A DNA stretch of 64,000 nucleotides, from positions 62,001 to 126,000 of the forward strand of contig NZ_QJJR01000003.1 of the NCBI RefSeq assembly GCF_003201605.1, read 5' to 3'. This document shows positions 42,205 through 51,052 of the stretch, piece after piece. Source of the stretch: Streptohalobacillus salinus (GTDB lineage Bacteria; Bacillota; Bacilli; Bacillales; Amphibacillaceae). The stretch's first letter is position 1. Each line of letters starts with the position of its first letter. The notes under the pieces were generated by a model. That model made no database searches. It saw nothing but the letters and a program-made list of their open reading frames with translations, and had not been told where the DNA came from. The position numbers and the translations under genes were made by a program.

Positions 42205-43047
42205 ATGCAATCAATGAATCAACGACTCGAACAATTCTCACTCGGTAAACACGAACGTCTAGTCGCCGTCTCAGGCGGACAAATTAACCAAAGTTATTAT
42301 TTAAAAACAACCGCTGGCGAATGGTTTATCAAATGTAACGATACGGTCACCGCCGATTTTTTTGATTTTGAAGTGTACGGCTTAGCATTGCTTCGTCAAA
42401 CCGGTACCGTCAAGACACCTAAAGTCATCGCACAATCCAGTGATACGCTCGTCCTTGAATGGCTAACGCCAGCGCAAACAAAAGAAGCAGAAGCACACTT
42501 AGGTCAAACACTTGCTCAACTTCATCAGCAACCGCACTTACACTACGGTCTAGGCCGCGATGGTTATATCGGTACGCTTTTGCAACCAAATCAATTACTC
42601 GATGATTGGTTGACTTACTACCGTGATTTCAGGTTAATGAACCAGCGCAAAATCGGCATCGAACGCGGCACACTTTCTGGTATGCGTCTAAACAGGCTTG
42701 ATACGCTGCTTAGTAAGCTTGAGCGTTACATCCCTAAAAACCCCGGTGCTTCTTTACTGCATGGCGATTTATGGGGAGGAAATTGGATAAGTACCGCTGC
42801 TAATCAAGCGTATGTAATTGATCCCGCCGTAGTTTACGGGGATCGTTATTTTGAACTTAGTTATACCGAACTATTCGGGGGATTTTCGTCAGATTTCTAT
42901 CATCATTACCAGGAAATGATGCCGATTGAGAGCGACTACCAAGCGGTCAAACCGCTCTATCAACTGTTTTTCCTTTTGGTCCATTTAAATATATTTGGCG
43001 AACGTTACGGTCCGGCCGTCGACCGGATTTTAGCAGACTTCACTTAA
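42205..43047 (+). CDS. Fructosamine kinase family protein
   Basis: Fructosamine-3-kinase/YniA-like protein of the aminoglycoside-phosphotransferase fold (280 residues), probably phosphorylating ketosamines on glycated amines to release them. N-lobe GGQINQSYYLKTTAGEWFIK with the ATP lysine; catalytic loop LLHGDLWGGNW; metal-binding DPAVVYGDRYFEL. CGGAGG stands eight bases before ATG. The exact substrate is not deducible. Confidence 0.88.
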   Translation: MQSMNQRLEQFSLGKHERLVAVSGGQINQSYYLKTTAGEWFIKCNDTVTADFFDFEVYGLALLRQTGTVKTPKVIAQSSDTLVLEWLTPAQTKEAEAHLGQTLAQLHQQPHLHYGLGRDGYIGTLLQPNQLLDDWLTYYRDFRLMNQRKIGIERGTLSGMRLNRLDTLLSKLERYIPKNPGASLLHGDLWGGNWISTAANQAYVIDPAVVYGDRYFELSYTELFGGFSSDFYHHYQEMMPIESDYQAVKPLYQLFFLLVHLNIFGERYGPAVDRILADFT

Positions 43048-43282
43048 GTTTTTCGTTAACACGCTTTCAGCAGGCACAATAATGCTCCCTTGCCTGTGAT
43101 TATGGACCATGATACAGTGGATTAAACCTCCGACAACCCTAAACCATGAAGTAATCGAGCCAGACGACTATCGCTAAAGCAATAGGGAACGTTTTTATAC
43201 CAACATTCCTAGCGATAATACATTAGTCATTATTGACGGGTTTAGGATTACCGGCTATACCACTAAGAAGGGCGTGCTTAAG

Positions 43283-43492
43283 ATGAGCAAAAAAACCTTA
43301 TTATTTTTAGCGGTGCTTTATGCAGGCGTAACTTTTATTTTGGATACGCTCCTGCAAACTGCCATCGGTCAATTTATGATGACTTTAAGTTTCTTAGCGT
43401 TCATATTAGCGGTGATTGGCGCTACATATTCCCTCGTCACGTTCTTTTTTAAGGCATTCACTTACAATCAAAACCGCACAAAGAACCATTGA
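43283..43492 (+). CDS. Small two-helix membrane protein
   Basis: 69 residues, with two hydrophobic helices (about residues 5-23 and 31-55) and a basic tail TYNQNRTKNH. The ATG at 43283 has AAGGG ten bases upstream. No family recognised. The 235-base gap before it holds an interrupted inverted repeat TATCGCTA/TAGCGATA (43169-43217). Confidence 0.55.
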   Translation: MSKKTLLFLAVLYAGVTFILDTLLQTAIGQFMMTLSFLAFILAVIGATYSLVTFFFKAFTYNQNRTKNH

Positions 43493-43562
43493 TGATCCCT
43501 TAGACGCATCAATAGTTCGACTTGAAATAAACATGACGCCTTTATAGCACCCTTGCTTACAT

Positions 43563-43600
43563 GCCAAAAGCGACTCGATTACGTTTCGAGTCGCTTTAAT
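43563..43600. terminator. Bidirectional terminator at the acyltransferase stop
   Basis: AAAGCGACTCG/CGAGTCGCTTT stem (43567-43577/43587-43597); the acyltransferase stop codon lies in its loop region. Confidence 0.8.
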
Positions 43601-44571
43601 GATTTTCGCAAAGCTTGAACGTTCAACTCAATCAACGGTTGAAATGACACCCAAATAGGTCGACTTGATAGGACAAAGACAATCAAGAGACTAATCCCTG
43701 CGGCAACGCCTACATCAAGTAGATTATAGATTTGTATCATCCCTGACTGCCTGAAATATTGAATAAAGAAACCATGCAGTAAATAAACGTAGAGGGATTT
43801 TTGCCCTAAGTCCGTAAAGCGCTTACGGCATCTTGGGATCAAACTAAACACGATGAAACTAAAGAGTGTTGCTAGAAGATAATAAGTAAGGCGATACCAC
43901 ACACCAAAACTAGGGGCACCTAATGCCTGATACGAGCTCGACTGAAACAACCAACCCGATGAGAAGTTCCCAAACATATACAATACCGTCCATGCTGCAA
44001 AGAGAACGCTCAGCATCACTCCAACCTTGCGGAAACGAAACGTCGAAAGCAACCGATCTTTATCGAGATGATAGCCAAGTAAAAAGAAGGGGAAAAAGAC
44101 AAAAGTACGTGAGAGACTATAACTATGGTCAATACCCTCTATAAACCCAACAATCAGACCAAGTCCAATCGCAAGCAATAAACCTGTTTTCGGTTTTAAT
44201 CGCTTAAAAAAAGTAAGCAACACGTTCCACGAAAAGAGACTGATCATAAACCAGAGCGACCAATGCGGGTCAGCAATACTCTTTACAGGTGCGACATTTG
44301 CAATGGCGTAGTACCCATTGTAGATAACTTGAAAAACCAAATAAGGGATAAGTAACTTCTTCGCCAATTGTACCCCCTCACGAACCGTATGGATGCCACG
44401 TTGAAAATATCCACTCAGCAGTATCATCGCCGGCATATGAAAGACGTAAATCAGTTGATAAAGCGCCGATACACCACGCACATCTTCAATCATCGGTTGA
44501 ATCACATGACCAAAGACCACAAGTACAATCAATATAAATTTTGCATTATCAAAAAATGGTTCGCGTTTCAT
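43579..44571 (-). CDS. Membrane acyltransferase (acyltransferase 3 / COG3594-like)
   Basis: Polytopic membrane protein of about 330 residues with roughly ten helices, of the family that includes sugar O-acetylases and IcaC. Typical N-terminus FFDNAKFILIVLVVFGHVIQ with the conserved histidine, then FHMPAMILLSGYFQRG and WSLWFMISLFSWN. Start set at 44571 (MKREPFFDNAK); the frame is open 44 codons further upstream without family similarity. Divergent from the polysaccharide operon, so it probably acylates that polymer (inference). Confidence 0.82.
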   Translation of the reverse strand: MKREPFFDNAKFILIVLVVFGHVIQPMIEDVRGVSALYQLIYVFHMPAMILLSGYFQRGIHTVREGVQLAKKLLIPYLVFQVIYNGYYAIANVAPVKSIADPHWSLWFMISLFSWNVLLTFFKRLKPKTGLLLAIGLGLIVGFIEGIDHSYSLSRTFVFFPFFLLGYHLDKDRLLSTFRFRKVGVMLSVLFAAWTVLYMFGNFSSGWLFQSSSYQALGAPSFGVWYRLTYYLLATLFSFIVFSLIPRCRKRFTDLGQKSLYVYLLHGFFIQYFRQSGMIQIYNLLDVGVAAGISLLIVFVLSSRPIWVSFQPLIELNVQALRKSLKRLET

Positions 44572-44775
44572 GATGTCAATCATCCTCTTCGTTATTAGGT
44601 GGAATTTTCGCTGTTTGTGATAGTCTATTACCTTGTCAGCTAATAGCGAAACCCCAAACACAGACTTGTAAGACATTTGTAACCAGATTGTTACCCTCTT
44701 CATCGTCTTGTCATATTAATTCGTTCTTTAACTTAGAACAGTTAAAAAAACAATGATAGTTTTGCACTATTTTAC

Positions 44776-44804
44776 TTGCAGAAAAATGCGGTTGGTCGTA
44801 TGAT
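44776..44804 (+). promoter_or_regulatory. Promoter of the polysaccharide operon
   Basis: -35 TTGCAG (44776-44781), 17-base spacer, -10 TATGAT (44799-44804). The leader would be about 143 bases and contains a GAGAC/GTCTC hairpin with a GTAA loop (44822-44835). The gap 44572-44775 shows no gene. Confidence 0.65.
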
Positions 44805-44953
44805 AAAAGTATAAATGAACCGAGACGTAAGTCTCTTTCACCCGTCCTCGTTTAGATACAGCGCAACAATTGTATGCATCTAAGTTCCTGCTTTTCTCCT
44901 CGTTACAAAGACAATGAAAGGTGTTGCTAATCTACCTAGAGGGAGTCGTTATC

Positions 44954-46381
44954 ATGCAGATAATTAAGTTATTCGGCCTGGTTTTTACCGTTCTTTTTAT
45001 TTTTGTCGGTTGTGCTGAAGATGAAACGGTGATTCACTCAGCGCCAAGAGAAGAGATTACTATCCCTCAAACACCCGATACAATGTCGAGTGTTTTGACC
45101 CAATTAAATACGATTGAACCTAAAGTCGCTTTAACATTTAATGGTTTAGCTCGTCAGTCCGAAATGGAGAAACTCGTCGGCCAGCTTGATTCACTAAATA
45201 TTAAAGCGACCTTTTTTATTCAAGGCATGAAAATCCGAACAGAACCAGAATTAATTCGTTATTTACTTGACCGTGGTCATGCTGTTGAAAACAATACCTT
45301 GAATCATGTGCTTGTTGACGGGCTAAGTTATGAGGAACTCTACCAAGAGTTATTTTTAACGAACCGCGCCTTAGAAGAAGGGTTTGCTATCACACCGGCT
45401 TATGTTCGCAGTCGTTCAGGTGACTCGTCAGAAGCATTTAACTATGCAGCTGCTGCTTTAGATTTACAAGTCGTCTCGTCAAGCATTAATCCGCGTGACG
45501 CCGATATGCAATCCGCTGAAGAAATTACCGCTTATGTCGACCGCTTTTTAACGAGAGGCAGTATTATTCAGCTAAACACTTACTTGAATCCGGCTGTCAT
45601 CGAGGCGATTCCCTTGATTTATCAAGCGGCGACCAATAAAGGGCTTACCTTAACAACACTTGCTGACCTTGAGAAGGCAGCTTTACCTGTTTCAACAGAA
45701 GATTTCAGCAATAAATTATCTGAAGAATCAGATTATGAAGCAGTTAAGCCTGTCGTGATTGATCATTTTCAAACCGATGAACGCGTACTTAGTCTGACCT
45801 TTGACGACTACGCCAGCGAAGCAACAACGGTCGCCTTACTTGATATTCTTGATCAATACAACATCAAGGCTACGTTTTTCTTTATCGGACGGGGGCTCGC
45901 ACCTAACCCCCAACTTGCGCGTCTTATTTATAGTCATGGACATGGCGTCGCTAACCACTCTTACAGCCACCAAGTCGTCACAACCCTAACGGCAGAAGAG
46001 CTACAAAAAGATGTCATTAAAAATGATCAACTGATTGCACAAGCGATTCAAGCGAAACCTCTGAACTATTTTAGACCACCGCAAGGGTTGATTGATGATG
46101 AACGCGCAAAAATCATACAGGCAACCGGGGTTGATTATATTATTTTATACGACGTGGCTTCTTGGGACTGGAACATGGACATTAGTAGTGATGACGTCTT
46201 TAATCGTGTCATTGAACGAACAGGACCAGGTAGTATTATCACCATGCATTTAATGGATGATGCGCATACACTTGACGTGCTCCCCCGGATTTTAGATCAT
46301 TACCTTGCCGCCGGGTACCGGTTTTTAACATTAGAAGAGATGATCACAGACTATAAAGAAGGCGGGGAGCGTTATGAGTAA
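44954..46381 (+). CDS. Lipoprotein with two polysaccharide deacetylase (NodB) domains
   Basis: 475-residue lipoprotein: hydrophobic signal with lipobox FVGC (Cys20), then two NodB-type domains. Domain 2 (about 265-465) has a full motif set: LTFDDYAS, NHSYSH, FRPPQG, YDVASWDWN and ITMHL. Domain 1 (about 55-240) keeps the fold (KATFFIQG) but the TFDD motif reads TFNG and the HxxxH motif reads NTLNH, so it is probably inactive. ATG at 44954 with AGAGGGAG eight bases upstream. The stop overlaps the next gene by eight bases. Likely deacetylates the polymer at the outer membrane face (inference). Confidence 0.88.
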   Translation: MQIIKLFGLVFTVLFIFVGCAEDETVIHSAPREEITIPQTPDTMSSVLTQLNTIEPKVALTFNGLARQSEMEKLVGQLDSLNIKATFFIQGMKIRTEPELIRYLLDRGHAVENNTLNHVLVDGLSYEELYQELFLTNRALEEGFAITPAYVRSRSGDSSEAFNYAAAALDLQVVSSSINPRDADMQSAEEITAYVDRFLTRGSIIQLNTYLNPAVIEAIPLIYQAATNKGLTLTTLADLEKAALPVSTEDFSNKLSEESDYEAVKPVVIDHFQTDERVLSLTFDDYASEATTVALLDILDQYNIKATFFFIGRGLAPNPQLARLIYSHGHGVANHSYSHQVVTTLTAEELQKDVIKNDQLIAQAIQAKPLNYFRPPQGLIDDERAKIIQATGVDYIILYDVASWDWNMDISSDDVFNRVIERTGPGSIITMHLMDDAHTLDVLPRILDHYLAAGYRFLTLEEMITDYKEGGERYE

Positions 46382-48227
46382 ACGCGAAAAATTCACCTTA
46401 CTAAGACCCGAACGCCGCATGCTTTCCCACGTGCCCGATCCCGAAGGCATTCGCCATCACTTAGATCGACGTGGTGAAGATGCAGGGCATCAACATGCCG
46501 ACACCAATGTCAAATATAAAGATGTGTTACACGGCCGCCGTTATATTACTGGCTTTCCCGTTGCCTTAAAACGACGAAAACAGACCTATCACTTGCGATG
46601 CGTTGATATTTCTAATACCGGTATGTTGGTTGAAGAACGCGCGGAACGGCCACTAAAGCTAGAGGAAGCAGCGCGTGTGGAAGTGAAAGCAAAAATCCCA
46701 AGTGGCGCCATGCCTGAGGGCTATGAATCTTCGATTCATTTAAAAGCAAACGTAGTTCGACGTTTTGATAAAACGATTGACGGTGAAGCATACACCTACG
46801 TTGCCCTGCAATTTGAACAACCGATCGATCACTACTTGAATAAGAAAAAATGGCAACTCTCGATTTTTTCAGCCAGTTTGTTTTTACTGTTTATCAGTTT
46901 TGTCATTGTTCTCATGCGTGCAGAAAGCATCATCTACTTCCGCTTCAACAAAGCACTTTATTTTTATAGCATTGTCGCTGCAAGCTTCTTACTCAGTCGT
47001 TATGTCTTCGGTATGCTGTACCGTCCCTATAAGCTCGATATGACTTATCACCCGGGTGTTTCCATTGTTATCCCCGCCTTCAATGAAGAAGCGTGGATTG
47101 AACGGACGATTCACTCTTGTTTAGACCAAATGTATCCTTTGGAACAACTCGAGGTCATTGTCGTTGATGATGCTTCAACAGATCAAACGGAACAAAAAGT
47201 CCGGCATGCGCTAGAAAAATTAAACCTATTAGGTGAACGGTTTAACATTCACGAACGTCTTACCTATCATCGATTTTCAGAAAACCGCGGTAAACGTGAA
47301 GCGTTGGTCACAGGCACCGCTTTAAGCAAACATGATTTAGTTGTCTTTGTGGATTCTGACAGTTTCTTAGAACCGAATGCCATCGCGAACTTGGTTCAAC
47401 CATTCAAAGACCCTAAAATGGGTGGAGTTGCAGGCCGAACTGATGTAGAAAATAAATACACCAATGCCCTAACAAAGTTACAAACGGTCCGTTATTACGT
47501 TGCCTTTCGCATCATGAAAGCAGCTGAATCAACCTTTGACGCCGTGACTTGTTTATCTGGTCCTTTGTCATGTTATCGGAAAGCGTTAATTGAACGTTAT
47601 CAAGATGACTGGTTAAATCAAACGTTCTTAGGACAAAAAGCAACCTTTGGGGATGACCGGAGCATGACGAATTTTATTTTGAAACACCACCGTACCAGCT
47701 ACCAAGACCAAGCGGTTTGTTCAACCGTTGTGCCTTCGTCGTACCGAGGCTTCTTAAAGCAACAAATGCGCTGGAAGCGCTCATGGTTAAGAGAATCTTT
47801 ACGCGGGCTCACCTTTATGTGGAAAAAAGAACCGTTTATGTTTCTCTTTTTCTTTATTGGCCTTGTCGTTCCGATTCTTGCACCTGTGATTGTTCTGTAC
47901 AATATGGTATACGTCCCTTTAACCTATCACGTGTTCCCGACCACCTTCTTAGTTGGGTTAACGCTCATGGCATTGATGCTTAGTTTTGCTCATCTTTTGT
48001 TTAAACGCTCAAACATGTGGGGCTTCGGTTTACTATTTGTCATCTTTTATGAATTTGTCTTACTCTGGCAGATGCCCGTTGCTTGGGTCACCTTTTGGAA
48101 ATCAACTTGGGGGACGCGTGAGACACCAGAGGATATTCGCGCTAAAGAAAAAGCCAACAAGCGTAAAGTAAACCGTCGACTAAAACGCAAACTAAAAGCT
48201 GATAAAGCTAGTCATGGGGTGAAATAA
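46374..48227 (+). CDS. PilZ-like domain fused to processive GT2 polysaccharide synthase
   Basis: 617 residues. N-terminal PilZ-like domain (about 55-150) with the DxSxxG motif as D78-I-S-N-T-G83 but RRYIT where RxxxR is expected. Two membrane helices (161-215) precede a BcsA/hyaluronan-synthase-type GT2 domain: D265-D266, D327-S-D329, GDDR at 426-429 and QQMRW at 463-467, the D,D,D,QxxRW set of processive synthases. Further helices lie at 487-570, then a very basic tail. It probably polymerises and exports a beta-linked sugar under possible c-di-GMP control. It overlaps both neighbours. Confidence 0.88.
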   Translation: MSKREKFTLLRPERRMLSHVPDPEGIRHHLDRRGEDAGHQHADTNVKYKDVLHGRRYITGFPVALKRRKQTYHLRCVDISNTGMLVEERAERPLKLEEAARVEVKAKIPSGAMPEGYESSIHLKANVVRRFDKTIDGEAYTYVALQFEQPIDHYLNKKKWQLSIFSASLFLLFISFVIVLMRAESIIYFRFNKALYFYSIVAASFLLSRYVFGMLYRPYKLDMTYHPGVSIVIPAFNEEAWIERTIHSCLDQMYPLEQLEVIVVDDASTDQTEQKVRHALEKLNLLGERFNIHERLTYHRFSENRGKREALVTGTALSKHDLVVFVDSDSFLEPNAIANLVQPFKDPKMGGVAGRTDVENKYTNALTKLQTVRYYVAFRIMKAAESTFDAVTCLSGPLSCYRKALIERYQDDWLNQTFLGQKATFGDDRSMTNFILKHHRTSYQDQAVCSTVVPSSYRGFLKQQMRWKRSWLRESLRGLTFMWKKEPFMFLFFFIGLVVPILAPVIVLYNMVYVPLTYHVFPTTFLVGLTLMALMLSFAHLLFKRSNMWGFGLLFVIFYEFVLLWQMPVAWVTFWKSTWGTRETPEDIRAKEKANKRKVNRRLKRKLKADKASHGVK

Positions 48228-49957
48228 TGCGCAAAAACAAAAATAAAATTAAAGTCTTCAAGTCAATCATTGAACTAATCGTCATTGTTTTGTTAGGCAT
48301 TGTCATTGTTCGGGCCATCTTTTTCACTGAACACTATCAAACGTTAGACGCCGATAGCTTCACGAACAATGATGCCTTTATTGCTTTATCTTACTTTGGT
48401 GTAGATCGTAGTGGCCAAAGCAAATACATTAAAAAAGAACAATTAGAGCTTCAGCTTAACACTTTGAAACAACAAGGATTTGAGACAATTTCGCAACAAG
48501 ACATTTTAAACTTTTACCACGAGGGGACGCCGTTACCTCGTCGCGCATTATTTCTTTCGTTTGAAGACGGACGAAATGACTCAAGTATTTTTACTCAACC
48601 GCTTTTAGAAGCATTAAATTACAAGGCCACCATGTTTACCTATGCGGACAAAATGGAAAGTAAAGACACCAAATTTTTGAAACCAAAAGATTTAACCAAC
48701 ATGAGCAATAGCGGGTTTTGGGAAATTGGTTCGAACGGTTATCAACTCACTTATATTAATGTATTTAATTCCAAAGGTGAAGCCCTTGGCGTCATCCCAG
48801 AAAATGCCGTTCCAGATAAAGCGGACATTGAATACTATAACCATTATTTGATGGATTATTTTCGTGACGGCTTTATGATGCCAACCGAAACACGCCGAGA
48901 AATGGAAGCACGCATCAACGCTGACTACGAAGCGATGCAAACCATTTATCAAACACAGTTTGAAATGCCTGTTCAAGCTTATGCTATCATGCATGCCAAC
49001 CGCTTATATAATACGATGGATCCTGATGTTGAGGCAGCTAATGATCAAGCCATGAAAGATCAGTTCTCCCTCCATTTCAACAGAGATACCACCAGCCTTA
49101 ACACCCGTGAAACGGATATTTATAACTTGAGTCGTCTTCAAGTTGCCCCGTTCTGGTCAGTGAATCACTTACTGATGCGGATCAAAAGCGACAGCGATCT
49201 TCCGTTAGCTTTTGAGACGGGACCCGGAGATCATCACGAGGCTTGGGAGACGAATCAGGGTGTCGGTTATTACGACGAAGCGCAAATCATTCTTACCAGC
49301 AATCCTGAGGAAGAAGTGATTTCCACTTTAATCAACCCGATTGAAACGCCGTTTGAAGTGTCTACAAAACTAAGCGGCTTTGTCATGGGCGAGCAGTCCC
49401 TTTATTTAAATCATCAAACTGCACCAGAACGCTTGAAGTTTAGCCTGAGTCAAAATCAATTGACCATTTCGTCTTTTGATACAGAAAAGCAGACAACCTC
49501 CTTGTTGTACCGTCAATTGTTAGATGACATCGCTTGGAACGGTGAAGATTACCGGTTCAGTAAAGCGTCTGTCTACAATTTTACGGACACGCAACAAGGC
49601 TCGCGAATTAATCACGTTGCTTTTCCTAACACCTTAAAAAACAATCGCCGTTTACAATTAACCGTTACCGATAACCGTATCACCTGCTTTGTTGATGGTA
49701 AGTTAATTTTTGACTACGCCAACGATTTGTCCGTTAATTACACCTTACAGTTGGCCGGTCAAGCAACTGATGAAGAAGCCGGGTTTGAACAATACCGGGA
49801 TACGATTTATGATGCAACCTTTGAGGACTTTATCATTAAAGACGTTGATCATGATACCGTCATTTATACGCAGCAACTCTCGACCATGAAACGCTACTGG
49901 AAACACATCAATAATTTCTTTTCAACTGCTGTGGATTACTTTATCGATACTTTTTGA
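48227..49957 (+). CDS. Membrane-anchored NodB-like protein with C-terminal beta domain
   Basis: 576 residues, one N-terminal membrane helix (about 13-30), then an exported PgaB/IcaB-like deacetylase fold. The motifs are altered: SFEDGRND in place of SFDDG, and EIGSNGYQL where EIGSHTxxH is expected, so both metal histidines seem lost and the domain is probably non-catalytic. The C-terminal third (about 370-560) is a beta-rich, LamG-like region (RLQLTVTDNRITCFVDGKLI). It starts in the TAATG overlap with the synthase. A polymer-binding or synthase-partner role is inference. Confidence 0.72.
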   Translation: MRKNKNKIKVFKSIIELIVIVLLGIVIVRAIFFTEHYQTLDADSFTNNDAFIALSYFGVDRSGQSKYIKKEQLELQLNTLKQQGFETISQQDILNFYHEGTPLPRRALFLSFEDGRNDSSIFTQPLLEALNYKATMFTYADKMESKDTKFLKPKDLTNMSNSGFWEIGSNGYQLTYINVFNSKGEALGVIPENAVPDKADIEYYNHYLMDYFRDGFMMPTETRREMEARINADYEAMQTIYQTQFEMPVQAYAIMHANRLYNTMDPDVEAANDQAMKDQFSLHFNRDTTSLNTRETDIYNLSRLQVAPFWSVNHLLMRIKSDSDLPLAFETGPGDHHEAWETNQGVGYYDEAQIILTSNPEEEVISTLINPIETPFEVSTKLSGFVMGEQSLYLNHQTAPERLKFSLSQNQLTISSFDTEKQTTSLLYRQLLDDIAWNGEDYRFSKASVYNFTDTQQGSRINHVAFPNTLKNNRRLQLTVTDNRITCFVDGKLIFDYANDLSVNYTLQLAGQATDEEAGFEQYRDTIYDATFEDFIIKDVDHDTVIYTQQLSTMKRYWKHINNFFSTAVDYFIDTF

Positions 49958-49976
49958 TGAGAGGATGAATGATCGA

Positions 49977-51035
49977 ATGGGACACAATCGCTATCAACTT
50001 ATCTACATGCTCACTGTGCTATTCATCCTCTCAGGTTGCATGGCAAATGATGCAGATGTTTTAGTAGAACCTGCACCAGCAAATCAAACAGATCCAACAA
50101 CATCCTTATGGTTGGTTGATTGGGAAGACCATTTAAGTACCAAAGACTTAACGACCATTAACACACCGATTGACCAGCTCTTGTTATTTACTGTCTACTT
50201 TGATGCCAATAACGACCTTTATTTAACCGATGAGGGATTAGCACTGATTGAACAAGTGAAAATGAAGCACAACGAGAGCACCCATTATTTAACCTTTGTG
50301 AATGATCAATTTCTAACAGATGGCTCCACCATTCAAAAAAGTCCAGCTTTATTAGAAGCCCTTTTAGCTTCTGAGACGACAATTGAACAGCACATCGAGG
50401 CAATCGTCACCTTAATTTCGACACACGACGTCTTAAATGTAGAAATCGATTACGAACAAATCCCTAACCACTTAATCGATCCATTTCTAACCTTTATCAC
50501 GCAATTAAATCAGCGCTTAACAGCAATTAGCGCAGACCTGCGTGTCGTATTGGAACCTAGCTTTCCTATTGAAGACGTTTCGTTACCAGAAGACGTTACC
50601 TTTATTGTGATGACTTACAATCTCCATGGTTTTCACGGTGGCCCTGGCCCTAAGACCGATTACCAGTTATTAAATCAACTAACCGAAGCCTATAAACCTT
50701 ATGGCCGACAAATCGGTTACGCCTTAAGCAATGGCGGTTTCTTTTTTAGTGATCAAGATACGATTGTGGCGCTGACTGAAGCTGAAATTGTATCCCTAAT
50801 CGAAACCAATCAACTCGTCCCAACACGTGATCCTAAGAGTGACGCAAACTATGTCAGTTTAAGTTTAAACGGAGAAACAGGCATTCTTTGGTACGCTGAC
50901 GCGGTAACCTTAACCAACTGGTCCACATTTATCTCCAACCATAGCACGCCCGCTGATATTTCAATTTGGCGTGCTGGTGGAATCAGTGATTATACACGCA
51001 CTTTTTTTGACACGTACAACACACGCACCGAATGA
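49977..51035 (+). CDS. GH18-like lipoprotein
   Basis: About 352 residues, lipoprotein signal ending in ILSGC. A TIM-barrel pattern similar to GH18 chitinase-like proteins: LNVEIDYEQ (the DxxDxDxE region, with E160, D162 and the putative acid E164 in long-form numbering), VMTYNLHG, and GILWYADAVTLTNW at the end. An ATG four codons upstream (49965) directly abuts GAGAGG, so 49977 is preferred. The stop overlaps the next frame. May trim or bind the cluster's polymer. Confidence 0.68.
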   Translation: MGHNRYQLIYMLTVLFILSGCMANDADVLVEPAPANQTDPTTSLWLVDWEDHLSTKDLTTINTPIDQLLLFTVYFDANNDLYLTDEGLALIEQVKMKHNESTHYLTFVNDQFLTDGSTIQKSPALLEALLASETTIEQHIEAIVTLISTHDVLNVEIDYEQIPNHLIDPFLTFITQLNQRLTAISADLRVVLEPSFPIEDVSLPEDVTFIVMTYNLHGFHGGPGPKTDYQLLNQLTEAYKPYGRQIGYALSNGGFFFSDQDTIVALTEAEIVSLIETNQLVPTRDPKSDANYVSLSLNGETGILWYADAVTLTNWSTFISNHSTPADISIWRAGGISDYTRTFFDTYNTRTE

Positions 51036-51052
51036 AAGCGAGGGAGAAAATA

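Noticed and set aside
44811-44953. Possible c-di-GMP riboswitch in the polysaccharide operon leader
   Set aside because: Only a single GAGAC/GTCTC hairpin with a GTAA loop is seen; the conserved core of GEMM-type riboswitches was not found.
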